NCBI GenBank assembly: GCA_018242525.1
Contig: JAFEBS010000001.1
Coordinates: 95,617 to 159,616, forward strand
Reading direction: 5' to 3'
Source of the DNA: Planctomycetota bacterium
GTDB taxonomy: Bacteria; Planctomycetota; Planctomycetia; Planctomycetales; Planctomycetaceae
Length of the DNA stretch: 64,000 nt
A program made the translations under genes and the position numbers. This document shows positions 57,066 to 64,000 of the stretch, piece by piece (position 1 is the first letter of the stretch; the number at the start of each line of letters is the position of its first letter). The notes below the pieces were generated by a model. That model saw nothing but the letters and a program-made list of their open reading frames with translations. It was not told where the DNA came from and made no database searches.

Positions 57066-57688
57066 CAGCAAAACTCCTTCAGTCACAGGGTTGCGGAAAT
57101 TGCGAACCCAGATCGCAATTCAGCCTGACGCGTGCCATCATATCGGTAATGATGAATGGGCACCAGAAACACTGTCGTTGTCCCAGGGCTCCCTCGCCTT
57201 TTTCAACGTGTGGTGCCACGGTCTGACCGTCTTAGGGTCGGCAGTGCGAGTGCTCAATCGGCATGGCCACGTCGAAGGCTCCATAACCTCCATAACCGTG
57301 GCACCCGATCCCCAATTTGAAAAAGGCGATGCGACGCCTGCGACGAGTGAAGATCGGCGAACGGAAAGTCGGTGGCCGAGCGTCAATTCACCTGTTTCGG
57401 TCAGGTCGCCTTAACAGGTGGCCGGGTCTGAAAGGGGTCTTCCGCCGCAGAAACGTCATTGCAGGCGTTACATTAGTCGTTTGCGGAATCATCGGCAGGC
57501 TCCACATTCAGTAACATCCGAATTCCGGCGTGTAATCGGTTCCGTATCGTGTTAAATTGCAGCGAGAAACGGCTGGTTCCAGTCGATGTCATGGACGGCG
57601 TCTTGCGTTGATTCTTTGATTTTTCATGTCCACCACCCGATACGCTCCAATTCTTCACCGTTCTTGAATCTTCGGGGTTGCTTGCGTT
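57066..57688. other. Intergenic region with repeat element
   Basis: About 620 bases between the divergent DUF1080 and zinc-ribbon genes. It contains the complete short element at 57212-57305. The rest (57310-57688) shows no gene, RNA or repeat that can be supported. Confidence 0.4.
57212..57305. repeat. Complete 94-bp dispersed element with 11-bp inverted ends (copy 2)
   Basis: It opens GGTGCCACGGT (57212-57222) and closes ACCGTGGCACC (57295-57305), perfect inverted ends. Its right part matches 64-90 base for base over 27 positions, and CTCAATCGGC is shared with the first copy. It has no open frame. No target-site duplication was confirmed. Probable MITE/REP-like element. Confidence 0.7.
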
Positions 57689-59512
57689 ATGGCCATTCAG
57701 ATCATCAACTGCCCGGCGTGCGGAACATTCCTGCTGGAAGACACTGCCGAGTGTCATGCATGCGGTCACATTCTTAATGCCAACCTCGCGGCGACCACCA
57801 AGCGCCGATCACTGCCGACTGATCAGGCGGTCGATGAAGACATGGATGTCTGTTCGACGTGCGGCGAGTCGTGCCGCAAGGGATTGGTCCGTTGCTGGAA
57901 TTGCGGCTCATTTACCCGTCCCGAAATCGAAGCGGCCTATCGTCAACGAACGGCGTCCGAAACCGTGGACCGGGATTTCGATCTTCCGGAACTGGATTCG
58001 TCCTCAGTCACGGAAGTGGACTCGATGTCCCGGAGACTGGCGACTCCGGAAAACCTGCTGGATGCGCCCCCCACGGCGCGCGAGGAAAATGATGGATCGG
58101 ACGACTTCGAATTGTCGGACGACATTCAAATGTCCGAGGCCGATGATTCCGAGTTTGATCTGGCGGATGAAATCCAGTTGCGGACCGAAGGGTCTGAAAC
58201 CGCCGATGCCGCACCTGTCTATTCATTGCAGGCCCCGGCGGATCCGCCGCCGGTCCGAGTCTCGATTCCCACGCCCCGGGAAGAAATGGAGACGATTCCG
58301 CTGCTGCCTTCCGCTTCGAATGAACCCGTCGGGTCGGCGGACGCCCCCATTCCGATTTCGCCGTTGGGAGAATCCGCGCCGCCCGAGGCTGCTGCCAGCA
58401 AAGAGGCGCTGTCGCCAGAAGATGAATTGTTGAAGATCGCCGCGGCTGAGGAAGCCGAGATCTCGAAAATCCGCAAGGGTCAGCGTTCCAAGGACAGCTT
58501 TGTGGTGTACTGTCCGCAGGGACACCGGATCCGGGTCCGTGACAAGTTTCGCGGGAAGACGGGGAAGTGTCCCAGATGCGCTGCCGTTTTTATCGTTCCT
58601 CAGAAGCCCAGCCCGCAGCCGAAAAAGAAGACCGATGTTGAAATTGCGACCGTTGGTGGCGAGGCGGGTGGAGTTTCCGGGCGCTATGCGCGCTGGCTGA
58701 GCGACGTGCATCTGCACAATGTGCTTCCCGAAAAACTAAAGCTTAAGGCAGACAGCCTGTTGAATGAATTCCAGCAGGTGGATGTCGGTTTCAGTGCCAA
58801 TGAACTCTTCGTCGTCACGCTGGTGGCGGCGGGCGGGCTCTTCGGCGGTGCAGCGAAGAAGAAGCCGGCCGCGCGTGCGGCCATGCTGGAATACTTTGCG
58901 AACGCGGATGCCAAACCCGATGGAGCAGTTGCCGTCGCGAAGCGAGTGATTCCCAAGGAGGCTTACTCGCAGATTGTCCTGGCGCAACCGGTTCCCGCCG
59001 GGACAGAGTCACTGTTTGGTAACATCCCCATCTTTGGAACGGGACGAATCGCCGTCCGCCTGCCGCGGCAGCCAGAGGACAAGGCGACTCAGTATCTGTC
59101 CTTTTCGCTGTCAGAGTTTCGGGCGTTTTCGCTGGCCCTGCAGTCCATTTGCGGGATTGAAGCGTTCGGGGCCAACACCGAAATCCCCATGACCGAACAG
59201 TACGAAACATTCAGGTGTCATTACAACGAAACACCTGTCCGATCGCTGCAGCAACTGGAGTATTACCAGAAGGATGCCAATCTGAAGCTGGAAGTCAGCG
59301 GCTGGAAATGTGGCACCTGCGGTCTGATTGTCGGCGAAGAGGGGCGCAAGCGGGAAAAGATCGGCGGTCTCAATGGCAAGGGGATTGCGAAAGCGAAGTG
59401 CCCCAAGTGCAGCCAGAAATTTGGCAGCAACCCGATGTATGCGATTCCCGAAGCGGCACCGGTCGTCGCGACGGCGCCGGAATCGACCCCTGCCCCCGCA
59501 CCCGAGTCATGA
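57689..59512 (+). CDS. Multi-zinc-ribbon protein with acidic linker
   Basis: The 607-residue protein starts with two zinc ribbons (NCPACGTFLLEDTAECHACG; VCSTCGESC then RCWNCGS). A 200-residue Asp/Glu/Ser/Pro-rich linker follows, then a third ribbon (YCPQGHRIRVRD with KCPRCAAVFIVP). A large beta/alpha domain (LKADSLLNEFQQVDVGFSA, LFVVTLVAAGGLFGG) and a final ribbon (WKCGTCGLIVG with KCPKCSQKF) come last. About four zinc sites are expected. No signal peptide. This type recurs in Planctomycetes without known function. Confidence 0.8.
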   Translation: MAIQIINCPACGTFLLEDTAECHACGHILNANLAATTKRRSLPTDQAVDEDMDVCSTCGESCRKGLVRCWNCGSFTRPEIEAAYRQRTASETVDRDFDLPELDSSSVTEVDSMSRRLATPENLLDAPPTAREENDGSDDFELSDDIQMSEADDSEFDLADEIQLRTEGSETADAAPVYSLQAPADPPPVRVSIPTPREEMETIPLLPSASNEPVGSADAPIPISPLGESAPPEAAASKEALSPEDELLKIAAAEEAEISKIRKGQRSKDSFVVYCPQGHRIRVRDKFRGKTGKCPRCAAVFIVPQKPSPQPKKKTDVEIATVGGEAGGVSGRYARWLSDVHLHNVLPEKLKLKADSLLNEFQQVDVGFSANELFVVTLVAAGGLFGGAAKKKPAARAAMLEYFANADAKPDGAVAVAKRVIPKEAYSQIVLAQPVPAGTESLFGNIPIFGTGRIAVRLPRQPEDKATQYLSFSLSEFRAFSLALQSICGIEAFGANTEIPMTEQYETFRCHYNETPVRSLQQLEYYQKDANLKLEVSGWKCGTCGLIVGEEGRKREKIGGLNGKGIAKAKCPKCSQKFGSNPMYAIPEAAPVVATAPESTPAPAPES

Positions 59513-59524
59513 TCTGACGGTGGA

Positions 59525-60346
59525 CTATCGGTCGACGATTTGGGCGTCTTCGATGTAGTACAACCCCAGATGCTTGCCCCCTTCGGACTCCAGATTGATT
59601 CTGAATCGACCAATCACATCGAACGCCCGTGTTGGGGGAATGTAATCGGTCGTCTTGCCCGCATGCATGTCGACCTGGACCAGATCGTAGATCTTCGGGT
59701 CACGGCCGAAGCAGCAGATCTGGTTATCGCGAGCCAGCACAAACCGCTCGATCCCTTCGGCCTCGAATGTCGGATACATGAAGCCGCGAAGTCTGATTCG
59801 CTGACCATCCAGGCCCTTCAGCCAGGCTGGCATCAGTTCGACGGCGTTCTCGGTGACTGGTTCCATGTTCAGGACCTTCAGCAGGTCCAGATCATCGTAC
59901 GAGACTCGCCAGCCCTTTGAGGCCGGATCGCGGCTAAAAGACTTGTCGGGGATCAACAACTGGACAGTCCGGGGCGCTTCCTCCTTGGGCTCAGCGGTCG
60001 CGGAGACCGGTTGAATCGCCGTTTCAGCAGGAGCTGTTTTCAGCAAGGCTGACACCTTGGAACCATCGATGACGTTCACCGGCACCAGTGCCGAGACCGG
60101 CAGAATCTCGTCACTGGGTTCCTGCGCCGCGGCGACAGGTTGGTGGGATACCTGAGTCTCCTGGGGGATGTTCAGCGGGCCTGCGGGCTGTTCGATGACC
60201 TCGGCAGCGACGGTTGATGGGGCATCCTGACTCGCCTTTTGCACCGGGCGATAGCCGCTGAGGTCCGAGCCCCCACACCCCGACAAGACCAATCCCAAGA
60301 TGGCCACGAAAATGAATTGTGCCGGGGGAATCGTCCGTGTTCGCAT
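59525..60346 (-). CDS. Lipoprotein with CCFG domain, partner 2
   Basis: The 273-residue protein has a lipobox (VAILGLVLSGCGG) and a Pro/Ala/Thr-rich linker of about 110 residues. The C-terminal domain reads IRLRGFMYPTFEAEGIERFV, LARDNQICCFGRDPKIYD, LVQVDMHAGKT, then FDVIGRFRI. The adjacent upstream gene carries the same domain (KGYMYPT, FVLCRDSGACCFGGQPK). It resembles DUF3299-like beta domains, though that name is not certain. The gene starts 19 bases after its partner. Convergent with the zinc-ribbon gene. Confidence 0.75.
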   Translation of the reverse strand: MRTRTIPPAQFIFVAILGLVLSGCGGSDLSGYRPVQKASQDAPSTVAAEVIEQPAGPLNIPQETQVSHQPVAAAQEPSDEILPVSALVPVNVIDGSKVSALLKTAPAETAIQPVSATAEPKEEAPRTVQLLIPDKSFSRDPASKGWRVSYDDLDLLKVLNMEPVTENAVELMPAWLKGLDGQRIRLRGFMYPTFEAEGIERFVLARDNQICCFGRDPKIYDLVQVDMHAGKTTDYIPPTRAFDVIGRFRINLESEGGKHLGLYYIEDAQIVDR

Positions 60347-60365
60347 CACAGCCTCACGTTCATGA

Positions 60366-61079
60366 TCAATATGCGGTCTTGGCCGTTCCAAAGTGGTCAC
60401 ACTCCATGACGTAGACCGGCTTCAAACCAGTGGTGTCGACCGTTGGTTCCGCTCGAAACACGCCGGCACAAGCCACCAATCCCGTCCGGAACCGAACTCC
60501 CCGGCCAGTCGTCATTCGCACTTGTATCATATCGGTTATTTTGGGTTGTCCCCCAAAACAACAGGCACCGCTGTCACGGCACAGTACAAACGAGGTGATC
60601 CCATCCATGGATTCCGTAGGATACATGTATCCTTTCACCATGATTTTCTGGTTGACCAGTTTTTCGACATCGGGATGGATTCCCATCATCCCACCCTGAT
60701 TTGTAAATCCTTTGTTCGAGATGTCCGCAGTAAAACTGACACGAGAAAAGCCTGGCGGCACTTCGGTCGCGAAGCTATAGACATGCATCAGTGCAAACGC
60801 GACCGCGAGCAGGATCTGCGAACCCGAACTGGCCAGTGCCATCCATGATCCGCTGAGATTCCCATTGGATTGACGGATCTGACGCAGGGCCAGAAATCCA
60901 ATCGACGCCCCAAGTACAGGTATAAAAAGCAGTTCCGGCATCATCGCAGCCGTAAACGACAAGAACACGAATCCCATGCTGATCGGGACCAGAATCGGGA
61001 TCGGCCGGTAGACGAATTCCTGTCCTTCGAAATTCTGATCTGCCAGCGAGTTCAAGTGTTTGCTTTCCACGACGGACAT
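60366..61079 (-). CDS. Membrane protein with CCFG domain, partner 1
   Basis: A 237-residue protein. Two to three helices come first (VPISMGFVFLSFTAAMMPEL, LLFIPVLGASIGFLALRQI, ILLAVAFALMHVYSFA), in a DUF4190-like arrangement. The exported domain reads NQKIMVKGYMYPTES, GITSFVLCRDSGACCFGGQP and KITDMIQVRMTTG, ending PVYVMECDHFGTAKTAY. The CC pair is conserved with the downstream lipoprotein, so both may bind a metal or form disulfides. The two genes form a probable operon. Function unknown. Confidence 0.78.
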   Translation of the reverse strand: MSVVESKHLNSLADQNFEGQEFVYRPIPILVPISMGFVFLSFTAAMMPELLFIPVLGASIGFLALRQIRQSNGNLSGSWMALASSGSQILLAVAFALMHVYSFATEVPPGFSRVSFTADISNKGFTNQGGMMGIHPDVEKLVNQKIMVKGYMYPTESMDGITSFVLCRDSGACCFGGQPKITDMIQVRMTTGRGVRFRTGLVACAGVFRAEPTVDTTGLKPVYVMECDHFGTAKTAY

Positions 61080-61641
61080 GATCGATCACCTTTGTCGGAA
61101 TATCGTCCCCAGCACCAGATATGGTGATCGGGAGGGAAAAGGAAGTCCAGCCGTAACTGGTCAATCTCAGGAAGAGGATTTCCGCGCGAGGCGTCACAGG
61201 TTGCCAGCGCAGGGCCTCCACCGGATCGACTCTGGGGAATTCTACGTCGAAATCTGCCGAATCGTTGGCTCGTCCGGTGGAATGCCCCGGCTGTAACTGC
61301 CGAAACACCAGTCAGAACGGGCGAAAAAACCGGCCGCACGGCAGTTGCTGCCGAACTCGATGCCAGATTCGGGAAATGCGAGCCCGGGTCGCTGAAACTC
61401 GGCCGAAACATATTGACCCTTTCTTCCGGTTTTCACTATCACTCGCCCCGGTTCTCCACATTCCATTTCATCTTGATTCAGTCTGCCCCCATTTCAGGGA
61501 ATTCCGGGTCCGGTTTTGCCGGTCACCCAATTTCAATACGTTTGTGAAAAGACGACGGCCTGTCGCTCATGGATGAGCGTCATTCCGCCGGAAACAAAGG
61601 TCGACGCATCGTCAACGCCAGACCTGTAGGAGGAAGCTACC
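61080..61641. other. Intergenic region
   Basis: About 560 bases between the divergent CCFG membrane gene and the large repeat protein. No supported gene, repeat or RNA was found. The 3' end holds the AGGAGGAAG ribosome-binding site (61628-61636) of the next gene. Confidence 0.35.
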
Positions 61642-64000
61642 TTGGGTAGGATCATTGGACTGATCGGTTGCACGTGCCTGGTCATCGTCGCGCTACGATT
61701 GACCAACCTTCAATATGCGGATCGCACATTGAAGGGTGGCGAGGATCGTGTTCATGTGGCGGGACAATTGTCTCCGCGTGAGCACTACAAGCTCGGCAAG
61801 GAAATGTACCTGCGAGGCAAGTACCGCGATGCGGTCGGTCACCTCGACGCAGCCATGGCTGCGAAGCTGGTACTGACAGGGACCGAACGCCGTCAGGCCG
61901 AGGAATACCTCACCCGGTCTCGCAGCCGGTTGCAGGCCAGGGCCGATGGCACGGTTGTCCGTGCCCAATCCGAGGCCGCCTGGGACCAGGACCCCGCTGA
62001 GGAATCTCCTCAAGGTGTTCCGGCTCACATGGCCGAGGTCGCCCGGGGTCGTGTTGACAAGCTGATGGATCAAGCGATGGCCGCGTTGAAACGTGGTGAT
62101 CGTGCGGAAGCCATTAAGCTGGCAACGCTGGCGAACAGCTTCGCGCAGGATGCGAAAATCACTTTTGGCAGGAAGGAAATGACTCCAGCAGCCTTGCTGG
62201 CCCAGCTCCGTCCTGTAGCACAGGCAAATGCGACGGCTCCCGACTGGGCGGATGACGACGTGTCGGTGGGAAGTGCCGTCAAAACCGCGGCGGGACGCAA
62301 GGTTCAGCAGGTCGGAGCCGAGAGTTTCGACGACGTTGGTCCCGGACAACAGGTTCGCTCGGCCTCCACGCAGCCGGCCTCGACTCGAGATCAGGCGATT
62401 GCGCTGGTGACCCAGGCCCGACAGGATCTGAAGGCCGGTCGCTACGACGAAGCACGCCGCAAGGCTCTGGCCGCCGATGAACTGGATGTCACCTATGACG
62501 TGTTCGACGACCGTCCGGAGCTGGTTCTGAACGATGTGGATCGTTTGACCAATACGGCCACGCTGGCCGGTGCCACCAGACACCAGGAGGCCGCACCAGT
62601 CGCGGCCGCGGACGGACAACAGCGAACGGCCGCCAAGAACTCGAAGAAACAACAGGCAGTTCGGTTGCTCGAACTTGCTCGCCAGGACATTGCCAATGGG
62701 AACCTGGAAGCGGCACAGGCAAAGGCGGATCAAGCCGAACAACTGAATGTTGCCTATGGCTTGTTTGATGACACGCCAGAACTGGTTCAGAGTGACGTGG
62801 CAGCCCGCCGCGCTGCTGAAGGGATTGCCGAAACCAAGGTGCCCTCCACCGAAACTGCTCCGGCGGCCAAGCCACAAGCTCAGGCTCTGCTGGCGAAGGC
62901 TCGTCAGGCACTGAGCGAAGACCGTCTGGATGAAGCCCGCCAACTGGCGATTGAAGCGGAACGCCTGAAGGCTCCGTATGACCTGTTCGATGATCGCCCG
63001 GACCTGGTTCTGGCCGATGTCGCCCGGAGTGCCAAGCGTGGACCAACCACCCCAGGTACGCCCGTTGGTGATGCAGGACCCTCCGAAACCGCCACGCAAA
63101 CCGCGAATGTCAACAGTGCCGCCGCTCGTCAGAACATGTCTCCGGCCCAACAGCAGGCGACAGAACTGCTCCGACAGGCTCGACAGTTGACCAAGGCGGG
63201 TCGCTATGATGAAGCCCGCGAGAAGGTTGCGGAAGCAGAAGGCATGAATGTTGCCTTCCCCGTCTTCGCAGATCGTCCAGACCTGGTTCTGGCCGACCTG
63301 GAGGCCAAGCTGGGGAATGCCAATGTTGCCAGCAATGGACGTGGTTCACGGGAAGCAATCGAAACCGCCAGCGGATTTGATTCCGCTCCAACGGAAGCCA
63401 ACCCGTTCGCCCAGGGGAATTCGTCACGCTCGGTGGGACGCAATCTGAGCAGTGTCACGCAGGCCGATTCGATCAACGTTGTGAATCCCAACGGTGCTTC
63501 GGCCGGCGAACTGTACAGCCAGGGAATGAAAGAACTGAATCGCGGGAATCGGCAGGCTGCCTACAGCGCGTTCCTGGCGGCCCATCAGACCGGTCAGAAA
63601 CTGGACTATGTGAAGGCTCAGCGCCTGCAGGACTACCTGCGGGAACTGGCTCCGCGAACCTCGCGGACGGGGATCCAACTGGCCAACAATACGCAGATTG
63701 GTGACGGCGATGTCGACACGCTGCCGGGTGATGATCAGCCCGCTCCGCTCGACGCCGCGGCCCAGGAACAGATGGTGCGCTACGATCGACTTCGCAGTGA
63801 CGTGCTGAATGCAGTCTTCAAGGCCGAACGCATGAAGGCGACCGATCCCGAAGCGGCCCTGACTCTGATTGATCAGACCATGGCCAGGGTGGAAGCGTCC
63901 GAACTGCCGGAAGCGTCGGCTGCGTCGCTGATGAAGAATCTGAACAAGACCCGTTCGGGACTGCAGTCGGAAATCGTCCGTCAGCAGCCGAACCTGGAGA
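61642..64000 (+). CDS. Large exported repeat protein, 3' end beyond the window (secretin-type N-terminus suspected)
   Basis: An open frame runs from TTG 61642 to the window end (786 codons, no stop). The strong AGGAGG eight bases upstream decides the rare TTG start. A hydrophobic N-terminus (RIIGLIGCTCLVIVALRL) is a membrane anchor or signal. The body holds at least four repeats of about 50 residues, each ending in FDDRPELV or a close variant (near 62389, 62644, 62872, 63142). Each repeat has the form LLxxARQxLxxGRxDEARxxAxEAExL. Alpha-solenoid repeats like these precede secretin domains in planctomycete type II/III secretion proteins, but no secretin is seen yet. A long antisense frame here is a shadow. 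Confidence 0.8.
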   Translation, partial: MGRIIGLIGCTCLVIVALRLTNLQYADRTLKGGEDRVHVAGQLSPREHYKLGKEMYLRGKYRDAVGHLDAAMAAKLVLTGTERRQAEEYLTRSRSRLQARADGTVVRAQSEAAWDQDPAEESPQGVPAHMAEVARGRVDKLMDQAMAALKRGDRAEAIKLATLANSFAQDAKITFGRKEMTPAALLAQLRPVAQANATAPDWADDDVSVGSAVKTAAGRKVQQVGAESFDDVGPGQQVRSASTQPASTRDQAIALVTQARQDLKAGRYDEARRKALAADELDVTYDVFDDRPELVLNDVDRLTNTATLAGATRHQEAAPVAAADGQQRTAAKNSKKQQAVRLLELARQDIANGNLEAAQAKADQAEQLNVAYGLFDDTPELVQSDVAARRAAEGIAETKVPSTETAPAAKPQAQALLAKARQALSEDRLDEARQLAIEAERLKAPYDLFDDRPDLVLADVARSAKRGPTTPGTPVGDAGPSETATQTANVNSAAARQNMSPAQQQATELLRQARQLTKAGRYDEAREKVAEAEGMNVAFPVFADRPDLVLADLEAKLGNANVASNGRGSREAIETASGFDSAPTEANPFAQGNSSRSVGRNLSSVTQADSINVVNPNGASAGELYSQGMKELNRGNRQAAYSAFLAAHQTGQKLDYVKAQRLQDYLRELAPRTSRTGIQLANNTQIGDGDVDTLPGDDQPAPLDAAAQEQMVRYDRLRSDVLNAVFKAERMKATDPEAALTLIDQTMARVEASELPEASAASLMKNLNKTRSGLQSEIVRQQPNLE

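Noticed and set aside
61693..63150. 485-codon minus-strand frame opposite the repeat protein
   Set aside because: The apparent repeats are the mirror of the real plus-strand repeats, which have an AGGAGG site and a signal anchor.
1..64000. CRISPR arrays, rRNA, prophage or intact insertion sequences
   Set aside because: No regularly spaced direct repeats, conserved RNA segments, integrases, transposases or phage structural genes were seen.

Overview
The window is GC-rich, tightly packed bacterial chromosome that points to a member of the Planctomycetes. The evidence is the set of families: a Tat-exported DUF1501 protein, a DUF1559 pseudopilin-like protein, a two-domain DUF1080 protein, a Ser/Thr kinase fused to formylglycine-synthase-like and PD40 repeats, HEAT-repeat exoproteins, small Gly/Tyr- or Cys-rich secreted proteins, and many lipoproteins. 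No rRNA, tRNA, CRISPR array, prophage or complete insertion sequence was found. Species was not inferred.

Layout. 0.2-13.2 kb is almost all minus strand: aspartoacylase-like protein, fmt, def, a small secreted protein, a membrane protein overlapping pyrF, a CHAD protein, a secreted double alpha/beta-hydrolase, a Spo0M-like protein, a cupin, the ABC-F ATPase uup and a ketoacyl synthase. 14-24 kb carries a QueD/PTPS-like enzyme, a very large membrane-anchored sigma-54 activator, a SWIM zinc-finger gene interrupted by an in-frame TGA, a HEAT-repeat protein, a Gly/Tyr-rich exoprotein and the DUF1501 protein. 24-39 kb is housekeeping: a CobA-HemD fusion, an Hsp70-like/DUF2760 pair, a membrane P-loop ATPase, beta-carbonic anhydrase, DUF1294, a DnaA-like protein next to a small cluster of DnaA-box-like sites, cysteine desulfurase, Sua5/TsaC, an SDR, a metallopeptidase-like lipoprotein and a DTW/Tsr3-like protein.

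40-55.5 kb is all plus strand and is the most unusual part. It holds a DUF1559 protein, a small lipoprotein, a STAS protein, two secreted AhpD/CMD-like proteins, a two-GYF-domain membrane protein, a remnant of a second lipoprotein gene, an EF-hand/iodothyronine-deiodinase-like redoxin, and a 904-residue four-domain AhpD/CMD protein whose start overlaps the redoxin stop. A FliN-like SpoA protein and the kinase-FGE-PD40 fusion follow. The AhpD-like proteins alternate CxxC-containing and CxxC-less modules. With the deiodinase-like protein they look like an undescribed extracytoplasmic thiol/peroxide system.

55.7-64 kb holds the DUF1080 protein, a zinc-ribbon protein, two adjacent membrane/lipoprotein genes sharing a CCFG-containing domain, and the start of a large repeat-rich protein that runs off the window. 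Two copies of a short element with GGTGCCACGGT-type ends lie at 1-90 and 57212-57305. A perfect 33-bp inverted repeat lies at 8709-8806.
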